Source: Nomia melanderi | Lineage: Eukaryota; Arthropoda; Insecta; Hymenoptera; Halictidae | Direction of reading: 5' to 3' | DNA: 64,000 bases | NCBI RefSeq assembly: GCF_051020985.1 | Contig: NC_135001.1 | Location: 12,579,896 to 12,643,895 of the forward strand | Part shown: positions 10,282 through 23,585 of the stretch, piece by piece | How the letters are laid out: the number at the start of each line of letters is the position of its first letter | Numbering within the stretch: the first letter of the stretch is position 1 | Notes under the pieces: model-generated | Databases searched by the model: none | Told to the model about the DNA's origin: nothing | What the model saw: the letters and a program-made list of their open reading frames with translations, nothing else | Position numbers and translations under genes: made by a program

Positions 10282-13200
10282 TTATTATATAGTATTATCT
10301 ACGATTAAATATGTAGAAGCGTGTCCCGACGCGAATGTGTTAATAAATATCCACGCCAAGCAACAGAGAATTTACACAAAGTAATGCTTATTACACGGAT
10401 TCATTAAAATGATTCTTTTCGAGAACAATGTGCCGTTTAAACATATTTAACTCCAATTTTCCTTAAAACGCGCGCCGCAATATTCGTAAAGATTTACGCG
10501 TATTTAAACGTTTTCATCAGAGATTATAATCTAAACTGATGCCGACAAATAAAATTGTTCCTGGCCAAACACTTTGTTAAGAATCAGAATTTAAACGGAA
10601 ACGAGTGCAACGTGCAATAAAGAGAATAACATTATAGAAGATGATCTCAAAGGAGTGGAAAGCTCTATGAGCTAACGTACTGTAAGTGATAAAGATGGAA
10701 TACATTTAAAATCGATTATCTTGAGAGGATGCATGAAATTCGCTCTTTCCGTTAGCATTCTGCCGAATATCTCTATTGTTAGTTAGCGACATAAAATATG
10801 GAATAATAAAACACGAATTTCCAATATAAATGTATTTTAATCTTTTACTAATTGCGGAATAAACAATTCTTAATTTATGTCTCAACACATTCCCAATTTT
10901 CTTGTGAAAGCTCGAGCAATTTGAAATTTTCTTCTTGGAATTTCTTACAACATCCGTGACAAAATTACAAGACTCTGCATGCCATTTCGTTAAATTTCAT
11001 TTCCCATTTGAAATTCTGCACCGTTAATAATTAATTCACTAAATCAAATAACAATTAGGGCAATAATAAGTAGTAATATCTAAGAAACAAATGGACTGCA
11101 GAGATTTAAATGACTAACTTTAAAGTCGATATTCTTTATTGCATTATTATATCAAAAGTACTTGTACAATCAACCTCAGAGATTATACAAAAGGAAACAG
11201 AACTACAATTTTTAATGACAAGTTTTTTCATATGTTAAAAGCAAAATTCTCTCCGCGTAGTATGTAAAAGTCGAGTTTATGGCATTACGTAGGACTGTAT
11301 TCAACTTTGAAAGAAGTCGGAGAAGAACTACGTGGACACGTTTCCTCAAACTTCCATCAAACTTTCGTCAAAAGATTACGGTGGCGATAGTTCACTTTTT
11401 ACGCTGCGAAGTTGAGCACGAAATCCCGAAACAGAGAGGGTTGTGAAGTTGGAGGCTGGGAAGGTCAGATTGTGTCCCTCTCGGTTGCTCCTCCGCCACC
11501 CTTCTTTATAGATTCGGAAAGAGAAACCAATCTCCGTTGAGTGGATCGCTCGTTCTATGAAAGCGAAAAGAATCGAAAGTCGACTAAAGCAAACACTTTG
11601 TCTTTCGCGACTCGCCGATTTTTCCTTGTTTACGAATATTGGAGACACTCGACACGTTTCTTCGCCGTTTAACGGTCGATTTTCTACGTTGCGATGCGAG
11701 ACGAAATTTCTACTACAACACATGTTGTGCTTGTCTAAACAATTTCTTAATCTTTTAATCAATTCAAATATTAATTTATTCAAATTTAATTCATTAATTT
11801 AAAGCTGATAGTAATAAATTTAATAATGTATACACTTTTCTGTGTTGCCGAGTCAAATGTTACACGTTACATTGAAAACACTCGAGATGATATTTATGTT
11901 TCAATGAAAAAACTAAATAACGGGTAATTTATTATTACTTTGTACAACCCTATCGATACCGTATAACTTGTTACAAACATTTTTTCCTGTAGTAAACAGT
12001 TTACAATTTAAGGTGATAGAGTTGGGTGTCTCATCCTATAGATTAAAGTTTTACAAGGTAGAAACGGAGCTACCATTAAGAGGTTTCCTCACTTCGTTGG
12101 CTTCAAAAATCGACTTTTTCTTAATATTTCCTTTTTGCATTCTGCTTTCTTTTCTTTTTTTGTGACTCATGACTGGATGAAAATATAGAATATCTTTTTT
12201 CAAAAAAGAAACCCGCGAAGGGCCGATAAAATTTTGATTTTTATTTTCACGACAAGTGTAACAGTATCATTTTCGTTATTTTTCAGATAAGATTTTATTA
12301 AGATAAGAAAGATTTTATTATGATGAGAATTTTTTCAATAATAAAGAGAAAATCTGTTTGCAAAATTCAGGAAAATAAATATTAAATTCCACATTCAGAG
12401 ATTGGCTCATTTATTATCATTCAAAAAATATTTCTTCCTCTTTTTGATCTTCATCGAAAGGTTAAGGTTATCTTCAAACGCTTAAACTTTCTTTTCTATC
12501 TTTATCTATAAAATAAGTAATCCGAACTTTGAAAATAACATTTCCCAAGATTTTGTTACCTTATTCAATGAAGCGTCCAATTTCAAAACTTTCCTTTCGA
12601 GCAAGTTCAGAATTCCGGGTAGCTCTTGCGGACGGATATTTGTGGGATAATTAACTACCGGTACTATCTTGGGCAAAATTTCCGCGTTAAACTTTTTTTC
12701 TTTGCACTTCGCCGTACTGAATTAAAGTACTTGAATGCGAATTAGTACTACGCGAGGATAGAATTTAACATTACACGTCAGTAATAATAATCAAAACATT
12801 ATTTGATCATTAATTAACAAAAAATGAAGTTTGCTTAAAATACAAATCTAATCAAATTTCAATGTATTCACTTTCAACAATAAAATATTTTAATTTAAAA
12901 GTATCAACAGTACTAGACAATCTGTGATCTTACTAATTGGCGCGGTAAATTTAAATATTTTGACCGTTAGAGCTTGAAATGTCCTGTATCTAACGAACTG
13001 CTACAATTTATAATTTTTCGTTTCCCCGAAAATTTTAAATTTCTTATTATTTTAAACAAACTTTTTGTCATGTAACATGAAATAATTTGTAGTCATTGTG
13101 ACATTTGCCATTATCGGTAAAAATCAGTATAATTAATTATTATGCATTGTTTTAGGCAGCTGTTTAATTATTAATTAAGGGAAGTTCAAGAAATCTATAC

Positions 13201-16200
13201 TACTTTACGTTGACCTATTAAAATTAAGTAAGTTCTTCAAAAACTAATGTACGATTCACAATAAGGAAACTTTATTACTTTATACAACAACTTATGTCAA
13301 AGCAGAAACTCATCAGAGTAATCTCCATCCAAGAGAATACTCTTAAATTTGAAAATTCGTATGAGTTTGCTATTCTTTATGCCACAATAATTCTAATAAT
13401 GCACACGAATATTAACACAAAAACCGAAAAGAACAGAAATTTCATTTTTTACCTATTATTCTCATATAAATAGCCACCATGTTTATGCCAATTTAAATAT
13501 GCTTCTACTATTTTATTTCGCATACAATAATAAACATATGGCGAATGTTCGTAGAATTGCTAGAAAAATGCGTTATTCCACTATAGGAAATATCTAGTAA
13601 TTTTCCAACGCGCGAAACGATCGCACAAAAAATCTGCCCAAACATTCCAAGAACGTAATTCAAATTCAAAATGTCACGTGCCAAAAGGGACTTGAAATGG
13701 AAACGCGTTTAACGTTCCCGCAAGGTGAATGCGAATAAAAAACTTGCCGTGTTAGATTGACAGTTCTGACGATGATCCATGGTCCACGTTACTGGTTTCA
13801 ATGCACAAAGTTCGCGGTACTAGAAGACAATTCACTCCCAGTAACAAAATAGAGTGAACATACAATAGCATTTTACGAGACAAGACGCGGCGGAACACTG
13901 AGGCGAAGCTAGAACGTCTGTCTCTACGCCGGCCTCTGTCACTGCGTGACTCAATGGTGGGGAGGCCAGCTGCCGCGCATGCGCGTCCGTGTTCGCAGTG
14001 AAGTTATTAAAAGTCAAGATTTCGGAAAAATATCCTACCGGACGTTTTATTGTTCGTTTAACAAGTTTCTATCTCAGGACTTTTTTAAAACAACATAGTT
14101 TTTGTTTGGTGGCTTTTCGATAAAAATCGGCATTAAACTGTCTTGCCGGTTCGATGTATCACGAATGCTGTCAATATAACCCCATTGTTTTTGGCGGTTC
14201 AACGTACACACCCATGTAAGTTCTACGATACATTTCTGTTTTTTAGTGTTTATTTTTCTTAAATTAAATTCAGTTTAAGTTGTGCGTTGTGTTATGCTTG
14301 CTCCATGAACTTTATTTAACATTTATTTGACTTTTATTTGAGGAGAATGGTATTATTATATAGGCACATTTGCTTAAAGTCATTGCTAATTCTGTTTAAA
14401 TTGCTTTCTTGGCATTTTCTTTGAAACACGGTGAAAAATGCAGCTTCATAAATGCTGAGATTTCACGAGCAGAAACATTTTTCTCGAATTCCATTTTCGT
14501 TCCCATTTTATCGCGGTTGCAAGAATTATGTTACCATAATCTGGAGAGCATGTGCATGGCATCGGCGCCTGATATCCTATTCATGGAATAACGAACTTGC
14601 AGAGATCCTGATTATCCTTAAACCATTCATTTTTTGGTCTCCGGGCGAAATAAACACGTGTTTCTCTCTTCTTCGCGATGTATCGTTGGTACTTTTCTAA
14701 TTAGGAATAACTACATTTTGGGTACGTTTTCTTGTTTGGTTACGTAATCAAATATGTACAAGGTGACTCTACAATTTTGGATTTTTGTATAAGTAAAACA
14801 CATTTCAAAAACAGTTTTTTTGTAAATCATCTTAATTGAGAAATTCAAAACGGATAATTAAACTATTACCATAAATATTCGACAGAATAAAATTCCCAAG
14901 ATACGAAATAATTTCTTTTATTGAACATTGTTAATTACGAACTGAGAAAGATTAATTGATAAAGATTAAATTAAAGATCGACATAACTAAGAGATTAATA
15001 AAGAATAATAATATAAAAGTTAATTTCTTAATTGAAAAATAATGTTGTTAATAGCTATCAATGATAAATAACAAGGACGGTTAGTTTTATTCATATTAAT
15101 AATTTAATTTTTTTTGTAATTTGAGGATACAAGTTTGCTTTTAAAAAAATAAATATTTAATTACGGTGATATGGGAGAACTGCAAATTATTAATTAAGAC
15201 GTAAGACGGAACAGTAATTTATTCATCGAGAAGTCAGGGTGCGGTTACACTCCGAAGTAAATTCCTTAGAATTTCGGTTACAGAATTAAAGTTTTCAGTT
15301 GACCTCATATGCTAGGGCTTACCACTCCGTCTTGCGCCCTAAATTGCCCCCGAATTTGGCAACGGACACACGAATTATCTCTGAGGGAAAAGGACACCCC
15401 TTGGATTAATAGTTTCACATTTTTATCGAGTTGTGTAAGCGGAGGTTCGGAAGGGTCAGGATGGTTTTTCTTCGACAAAAATACACTGCGTGATGATTAT
15501 TTAGTTTATTAAAATGATCGGACTGATTTTCGACGGAACGCGACTGACGATCAATTTTGGAATGCGTGACGATCGAAGATGGCCTCTTTTTTTAAGCGTT
15601 CTTGCGTTCAGGGGCGCGTCAACAATTCTACAAAACCGTTTCCGCAGGCGTGTTCCAATTTTTTGGGTGCTGTGTATCGGCTTCCGACAGAAGAATTATA
15701 CGCCGCGACGTTTTTGGAAATTAACATCTGCACCTTGAAGGACGCCGCACGTATCCTGTTGGTCCTCGATAAAAAAACGCGTCGTACCGATTTCGGGAAT
15801 CGCTCCTGCATGTGCATCCCAATTTCTGAACGCTCTGTATTAGCTTCCGACAAAGGGCGCTGCACTACACACAAGAGTTGGCTTTTACAGATGCAATTAT
15901 GTTAAAATATTTTCGGGGACAAATTGGCACAATTTTTGCGCGTCTTTTAAGTGCCACGCCCCAATTTGACCTTCGAGGGTCGCGTTATTTGGAAAAAGAA
16001 TTCAAAAGGTACACGTTAACTACAAAAAAAAAAATAAAAAAAAACCAGGTATGAAATTCTATGTAAATTCTTGCGTTAAATAAGTTCATGGATTTTATAA
16101 AAATTTCAGTTTTTCTGTTCATAGCCGTGGTTTCTGCATAGTTAATTTTTCACCGCAGTTCCCTGTATTTCTGCCTTTATACGAATATCTGATTTCCATC

Positions 16201-16537
16201 ACGAATTTTCCAACGTGTTTCGCATTTTTCATTCGACATTTTACGCGAAACATATGCAAATTTTCGAAACCATATGTCCAAAAGACACGATTCCGCCGTG
16301 AAATGACTGCACGCGGAAAGCTGGCCCTATGTAAATTCTGTTACTGCATAAATACTGTTGTATAGGCCGAGATTCAATCAATGGGGTACCTAAGGAAGTT
16401 TTTCTTTAAAACTCGTATCAATGTAATTTTCATAGAAATTATTACAATTATTAGAAATAATTACAAATTCAATTCGTTAGCATATATTTTTATATGACTT
16501 AAATTTTTATTGTATCAATATTACATATATACTAATT

Positions 16538-16618
16538 TTAGTATATTGTATATACTAAAATAAATTAGTATATTGTATATACTAAAATAAATTAGTATAT
16601 TGTATATACTAAAATAAA
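16538..16618. repeat. 27-bp tandem repeat, three perfect copies
   Basis: Three consecutive perfect units of 27 bp start at 16538, 16565 and 16592. Each contains a near-palindrome, TAGTATAT then TG then ATATACTA, so each unit can form a short stem. The partial similarity just before 16538 suggests growth from an older half copy. Confidence 0.92.
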
Positions 16619-18115
16619 TAAACCAAATCATTGTTATTAAGAAAATTTCAGAGATAATTTTGATCGAAACATCGATTCACTTCCTTCTTTTGAAAATATA
16701 CATTCTTCAGAAGGAAGAGCAAAAATTTTATTTCGAAATTTGAAATAGTTCACCTGAGATAGCCGTTTGGTAAAGAAAGAAACAGCTGCTTCAAAGAACG
16801 GATCGTTTTAAAAGATCGCATTTATCTCAAAACATGTTTCCCTAACTGCTGATATTTAAAAAAATTTGTAATGCGCAAAACTGAATTTATATTGCATATT
16901 ACAATTTACCCAGTATAATTTGTGTAACAACTTTTTGGAGAATAAACGCAGTTGTATTTGATGAATAATAGGGGAATGTGTGCACAGAGTGATTATAGAA
17001 GCTAACTTGAAACTGTTCGAGCCATATCTCTTTTCTTGCTGAATGTAAATAGGAGATAATGATACGAAGTAAAGTTGAATGCTACGAGGAAGTTAAACAT
17101 CCGGTGATTTGATATTTTCCGCTATTGTTATGGTGCACATACAGCGTCTAATTTCACGTGTTCGTTCTAGACCATAAAGAACTAATCATCCAATCTATCA
17201 ACATTTGTTCAAAAGATAAACGTCTTTGTGCTGTCCAACATCTTCACGTCTTCGCGTTGCAGCATTCGTTTAATTATTCATACATCTGTTTGTTTGAACA
17301 TTTAAACTGAATGTTAATACTTCCAATTTTCTGAACAAACAATTAGTAGGGTTGGAAACTTTTTTCATTGCCCAGAGATTATCAATAAACACAGTATGTT
17401 TGGGTTAAGTTATGCATCCGAAGATTCATTCACTTAAACAAGTGTTAATTAGAAATTCAACTTCAAACGATTCTTTAAAGTCTACTTAAAATTACAAAAC
17501 TTTTTCGCGTTTACTTACTTTAGTTCCATACGATATATGGAAAATTAAAAGGCTAATGTTTATCCGAAACATGAGAATATTCCTGCATTTTCATGTTTTA
17601 GACACTAGTATACCTGTTTACTTTCTGGTACTATGAAATCGCTTAGAATGGTTATGTTAGAAAAAGAGGATGACACATTCATTTGTGATTTTTATTCAGA
17701 AAATCATATACATTTATATTTTATTTATATCAGCTAACAAAGAAATATATTCAGTTAACAATTTTGATTTAGTAGAAATAAAGAGTTTGCATTTTTATAT
17801 GATTTTACATGAATGTTCTGTTTTACCCTACCATTTTTGCGAAGCGGATATTTCAATACTTTTAGAAAATCGTATTTTCCTTCGTAATTAAATATTTTTA
17901 TTAAAAAAACCTTTAACTCCCTTGTAGTCGAAGATTTATTTAATACTTCCAAAAAAGGTTTCATGCGTTTATGCTCCAAATACTTTGTTATTACGATTAA
18001 AAAAAGACGTCCCATTTTACTCTACTTTCCCCTACTACATTTCTTACAGAAACGCACTTTACTCACTTCAACATGTCAGTGGTAATTGCTCACTTAATAC
18101 TTGTCTACGTAACCC
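16619..18115. other. AT-rich stretch, no gene recognised
   Basis: No exon, RNA gene or element end could be supported here. Confidence 0.45.
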
Positions 18116-18343
18116 TTAACGGGCCGGAAGTATTTCAAGTTTACCGCCAAAAAATAGCGTAACATAGATAACAGGCGGAAAAAAATTCGCAAAAGTGACC
18201 TAGCACAACACTAAACGTGTTAATTGTAAATATTACAACAATAACAGTGATAAAGATAAAATGATTTTTGCCACCATATACGCGACATTGGACCCACTAA
18301 GTAAAAGTGCCATGCCACTTATATCACGGCTTTGGTCCGTTAA
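18116..18343. mobile_element. Probable TTAA-bounded MITE, 228 bp
   Basis: It starts TTAACGGGCCGGAAG and the opposite-strand end reads TTAACGGACCAAAG, about 8 of 11 terminal bases after TTAA. It is non-coding and has the same size and architecture as the better supported elements here. No second copy was seen, so support is moderate. Confidence 0.5.
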
Positions 18344-19515
18344 GAATTAACTGTCTATTGCATTTACAGTCTACTTACATTTTCTTAACGAAACAGGAAA
18401 ACATTGTCAGCTTACTGTAAAAGAAACAAATGACCACAAACTATCGAAACCCCGCATTATTTTCTGTCGAACTCTCAAAAATTAATGTGTCACGAAGAAT
18501 GACTAAAAAGAACCAGTTAAAACACATAGAAACTAAATCTCGAGTTAGTTTCATATGAACGCGAAAAGCCAAACGCTCTGGAACTACTTAAAAATGCCAC
18601 ATAAACTATGTAACCGAACAATTTCGCACGAAATACGGGATCCTTGAACCTGAGGCTTAATCGGCACGCGATATAGCGTGATCAATTAAACTGCGTTGAA
18701 CTTCCTAGCTAAGAGACCCGATAGGAAAAAGGAAATGATCCCAGATATCCCTAGAAGCGATTGTGGAGAGAGTCGCGCGGAAGGCTCGGTTGCAACGGTG
18801 CATTTAGCTTGGATGTTTTTCTTTTTTTTTCGGCACAAAGGAGCCCAGCCGAACTACCAGCAGCAGCAGCAGTAAGGGAGGCTGAAATAAGAGGGCCTAT
18901 TGTTTTCCGACTCGATGGTATACGCGGACCACTTGAGACACCCGGTATATTGCAGCGGGCGTCCTGCGAGGGGCGTCTCTCCGACTATCGCCTATAATTG
19001 TTCCTTATCAAAAGGGAGCGAAACGGGCGTCGACCATATGCGAGCCGCAACACGCGAGCCATTAGCCCATTCAGCTCCGCTGCATTTCGTGTGTGCTGCT
19101 TGTATGGACTGCTCGACTCTGTCACTGTCATTATGGACAAATCTCATATTTTTACACTATACGCTGTGTAATCGCAATCAACTTAGAAAAACCAGAGTTA
19201 TCGGTTTGATGATAACGGACTTTATTAACTGTCAATCGTTTCACAAATATTCAAGCAAATTCAACGAACCTAAGTGATATTTATTACCCTATTTTACACA
19301 AGTATGAAATATCACTTGTCTAGTATAAATGCATAACCTCCAGCGTAAACGCGGATGCAAAATAAACATTAAATTCTTTTCTGTTTCTATTAAAATATGA
19401 ACGATAACGCAGTTTTATCGAGCGCGGTCGTGCAAGAAATCATAAAAATCATGGGACCAAGAGTTACAACACATCAAATCGGTTCCACATATTTTGCTTA
19501 AGCATAATTCTTTTG
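18344..19515. other. Non-coding stretch with GC-rich patch and CAG run
   Basis: A GC/CpG-rich patch at 18740-19110 contains a CAG run of five units (18858-18872) followed by GTAAGG, which could act as a splice donor. No coding exon could be recognised. The bases from about 19450 to 19515, beginning ATGGGACCAAGAG, may be a diverged edge of the satellite that follows. Confidence 0.4.
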
Positions 19516-22500
19516 GTTGACGAATGGGAAAGTCGGCATACTTTTGGTCGAAACTGAGTCTAGACTATAGAATCCAGGTTTCCAAAGTGGAAAACATGGA
19601 TTCCGTCCCCCAGAATGGCCAGGAAGGCAAGGGGTAGACACTTGACTTAGCAGTGATGGGACTCCAGGTCGAGGTCTCTTCGGGACGATGGCCACATCCG
19701 GCTGACGAATGGGAAGGTCTGGATACTTTTGGTCGAAACTGAGTCTAGACTATAGAATCCAGGTTTCCAAAGTGGAAAACATGGATTCCGTCCGCCAGAA
19801 TGGCCAGGAAGGCAAGGGGTAGTCATTTGAGTTAGCAGTGATACGACTCCAGGTCGAGGTCTTCTTGGGACGAAGGCTAAATCCGGCTGACGAATGGGAA
19901 GGTCTGGATACTTTTGGTCGAAACTGAGTCTAGACTATAGAATCCAGGTTTCCAAAGTGAAAAACTTGGATTCCGTCCGCGAGAATGGCCAGGAAGGCAA
20001 GGGGTAGTCACTTGACTTAGCAGTGATGGGACTCCAGGTCGAGGTCTCTTCGGGACGATGGCCACATCCGGCTGACGAATGGGAAGGTCTGGATACTTTT
20101 GGTCGAAACTGAGGCTAGACTATAAAATCCAGGTTTCCAAAGTGGAAAACATGGATTCCGTCCGCCAGAATGGCCAGGAAGGCAAGGAGTAGTCATTTGA
20201 GTTAGCAGTGATAGGACTCCAGGTCGAGGTCTCCTTGGGACGAAGGCTAAATCCGGCTGACGAATGGGAAGGTCTGGATACTTTTGGTCGAAACTGATTC
20301 TAGACTATAGAATCCAGGTTTCCAAAGTGAAAAACTTGGATTCCGTCCGCGAGAATGGCCAGGAAGGCAAGGGGTAGTCACTTGACTTAGCAGTGATGGG
20401 ACTCCAGGTCAAGGTCTCTTCGGGACCATGGCTACATCCGGCTGACGAATGGGAAGGTCTGGATACTTTTGGTCGAAACTGGGTCTAGACTATAGAATCC
20501 AGGTTTCCAAAGTGAAAAACTTGGATTCCGTCCGCGAGAATGGCCAGGAAGGCAAGGGGTAGTCACTTGACTTAGCAGTGATGGGACTCCAGGTCAAGGT
20601 CTCTTCGGGACCATGGCTACATCCGGCTGACGAATGGGAAGGTCTGGATACTTTTGGTCGAAACTGAGTCTAGACTATAGAATCCAGGTTTCCAAAGTGA
20701 AAAACTTGGATTCCGTCCGCGAGAATGGCCAGGAAGGCAAGGGGTAGTCATTTGAGTTAGCAGTGATGGGACTCCAGGTCGAGGTCTCTTTGGGACGATG
20801 GCCACATCCGGCTGACGAATGGGAAGGTCTGGATACTTTTGGTCGAAACTGAGGCTAGACTATAAAATCCAGGTTTCCAAAGTGGAAAACATGGATTCCG
20901 TCCGCCAGAATGGCCAGGAAGGCAAGGGGTAGTCATTTGAGTTAGCAGTGATAGGACTCCAGGTCGAGGTCTCCTTGGGACGAAGGCTAAATCCGGCTGA
21001 CGAATGGGAAGGTCTGGATACTTTTGGTCGAAACTGAGTCTAGACTATAGAATCCAGGTTTCCAAAGTGAAAAACTTGGATTCCGTCCGCGAGAATGGCC
21101 AGGAAGGCAAGGGGTAGTCGTTTGAGTTAGCAGTGATAGGACTCCAGGTCGAGGTCTCCTTGGGACGACGGCTAAATCCGGCTGACGAATGGGAAGGTCT
21201 GGATACTTTTGTTCGAAATTGAGTCTAGACTATAGAATCCAGGTTTCCAAAGTGGAAAACTTGGATTCCGTCCGCTGGAATGGCCAGGAAGGCAAGGGGT
21301 AGTCACTTGACTTAGCAGTGATGGGACTCCAGGTCAAGGTCTCTTCGGGACCATGGCTACATCCGGCTGACGAATGGGAAGGTCTGGATACTTTTGGTCG
21401 AAACTGAGTCTAGACTATAGAATCCAGGTTTCCAAAGTGAAAAACTTGGATTCCGTCCGCGAGAATGGCCAGGAAGGCAAGGGGTAGTCATTTGAGTTAG
21501 CAGTGATGGGACTCCAGGTCGAGGTCTCTTCGGGACGATGGCCACATCCGGCTGACGAATGGGAAGGTCTGGATACTTTTGGTCGAAACTGAGGCTAGAC
21601 TATAATATCCAGGTTTCCAAAGTGGAGAACATGGATTCCGTCCGCCAGAATGGCCAGGATGGCCAGGGGTAGTCATTTGAGTTAGCAGTGATAGGACTCC
21701 AGGTCGAGGTCTCCTTGGGACGAAGGCTAAATTCGGCTGACGAATGGGAAGGTTTGGATACTTTTGGTCGAAACTAAGTCTAGACTATAGAATCCAGGTT
21801 TCCAAAGTGAAAAACTTGGATTCCGTCCGCTGGAATGGCCAGGAAGGCAAGGGGTAGTCACTTGACTTAGCAGTGATGGGACTCCAGGTCAAGGTCTCTT
21901 CGGGACCATGGCTACATCCGGCTGACGAATGGGAAGGTCTGGATACTTTTGGTCGAAACTGAGTCTAGACTATAGAATCCAGGTTTCCAAAGTGAAAAAC
22001 TTGGATTCCGTCCGCGAGAATGGCCAGGAAGGCAAGGGGTAGTCATTTGAGTTAGCAGTGATGGGACTCCAGGTCGAGGTCTCCTTGGGACGACGGCTAA
22101 ATCCGGCTTACGAATGGGAAGGTCTGGATACTTTTGTTCGAAACTGAGGCTAGACTATAGAATCCAGGTTTCCAAAGTGGAAAACTTGGATTCCGTCCGC
22201 TGGAATGGCCAGGAAGGCAAGGGGTAGTCACTTGACTTAGCAGTGATGGGACTCCAGGTCAAGGTCTCTTCGGGACGATGGCCACATCCGGCTGACGAAT
22301 GGGAAGGTCTGGATACTTTTGGTCGAAACTGAGGCTAGACTATAAAATCCAGGTTTCCAAAGTGGAAAACATGGATTCCGTCCGCGAGAATGGCCAGGAA
22401 GGCAAGGGGTAGTCATTTGAGTTAGCAGTGATGGGACTCCAGGTCGAGGTCTCTTCGGGACGATGGCCACATCCGGCTGACGAATGGGAAGGTCTGGATA

Positions 22501-23585
22501 CTTTTGGTCGAAACTGAGGCTAGACTATAATATCCAGGTTTCCAAAGTGGAGAACATGGATTCCGTCCGCCAGAATGGCCAGGATGGCCAGGGGTAGTCA
22601 TTTGAGTTAGCAGTGATAGGACTCCAGGTCGAGGTCTCCTTGGGACGAAGGCTAAATTCGGCTGACGAATGGGAAGGTTTGGATACTTTTGGTCGAAACT
22701 AAGTCTAGACTATAGAATCCAGGTTTCCAAAGTGAAAAACTTGGATTCCGTCCGCTGGAATGGCCAGGAAGGCAAGGGGTAGTCACTTGACTTAGCAGTG
22801 ATGGGACTCCAGGTCAAGGTCTCTTCGGGACCATGGCTACATCCGGCTGACGAATGGGAAGGTCTGGATACTTTTGGTCGAAACTGAGTCTAGACTATAG
22901 AATCCAGGTTTCCAAAGTGAAAAACTTGGATTCCGTCCGCGAGAATGGCCAGGAAGGCAAGGGGTAGTCATTTGAGTTAGCAGTGATGGGACTCCAGGTC
23001 GAGGTCTCCTTGGGACGACGGCTAAATCCGGCTTACGAATGGGAAGGTCTGGATACTTTTGTTCGAAACTGAGGCTAGACTATAGAATCCAGGTTTCCAA
23101 AGTGGAAAACTTGGATTCCGTCCGCTGGAATGGCCAGGAAGGCAAGGGGTAGTCACTTGACTTAGCAGTGATGGGACTCCAGGTCAAGGTCTCTTCGGGA
23201 CCATGGCTACATCCGGCTGACGAATGGGAAGGTCTGGATACTTTTGGTCGAAACTGAGTCTAGACTATAGAATCCAGGTTTCCAAAGTGAAAAACTTGGA
23301 TTCCGTCCGCGAGAATGGCCAGGAAGGCAAGGGGTAGTCATTTGAGTTAGCAGTGATGGGACTCCAGGTCGAGGTCTCCTTGGGACGACGGCTAAATCCG
23401 GCTTACGAATGGGAAGGTCTGGATACTTTTGTTCGAAACTGAGGCTAGACTATAGAATCCAGGTTTCCAAAGTGGAAAACTTGGATTCCGTCCGCTGGAA
23501 TGGCCAGGAAGGCAAGGGGTAGTCACTTGACTTAGCAGTGATGGGACTCCAGGTCAAGGTCTCTTCGAGACGACAGCTAGATCCG
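19516..23585. repeat. 185-bp satellite array, 22 monomers
   Basis: A tandem array of a 185-bp monomer. Starts, marked by GCTGACGAATGGGAAGG or a close variant, fall every 185 bp from 19516 (19701, 19886, 20071 and so on) to 23401, giving exactly 22 units. Monomers differ by only a few substitutions and almost no length changes. Two main subtypes tend to alternate: one with CACTTGACTTAG and CTTCGGGAC, the other with CATTTGAGTTAG and CCTTGGGAC; a few monomers are hybrids. As 185 is not a multiple of three, no frame passes from unit to unit; the 62-codon ORFs that recur on the minus strand are by-products. The array edges are abrupt and flanked by AT-rich unique DNA. No transposon ends are evident. 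Confidence 0.97.
21551..23400. repeat. Higher-order copy inside the satellite: two five-monomer blocks
   Basis: The block starting at 21551 recurs at 22476, 925 bp (five monomers) later. Diagnostic variants travel together: ACTATAATATCC, GTGGAGAACATGG, GGCCAGGATGGCCAGG and GCTAAATTCG, then GGTTTGGATAC and CGAAACTAAG in the next monomer. Near-identity runs for roughly 720 bp, then the blocks diverge in the fourth and fifth monomers. A dimer copy (22846-23215 against 23216-23585) is superimposed at the right edge. This indicates recent unequal exchange or segmental amplification. Confidence 0.85.

Larger units (their letters stand above)
8099..16537. other. Long AT-rich stretch, intron-like
   Basis: More than 8 kb without a recognisable gene. 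It includes moderately GC-rich islands near 8130-8470, 11280-11720, 13600-14000 and 15300-15980, and the ratchet-like splice site at 9198. If the metalloproteinase assignment is right, this lies inside one of its introns. ORFs here overlap on both strands and show no domain. A short direct repeat (CCAATTT, then GCTCTGTAT or GCTGTGTAT, then GCTTCCGACA) appears at about 15657 and 15818. Confidence 0.45.

Noticed and set aside
19498..22470. Series of 62-77-codon minus-strand ORFs beginning MAIVPKRPRPGVPSLL
   Set aside because: They recur because the satellite monomer recurs. The 185-bp period is not a multiple of three, so frames break at each unit, and no start or splice context supports translation.
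19516..23585. CRISPR-like array
   Set aside because: The 185-bp units are contiguous with no spacers, and the genome is eukaryotic.
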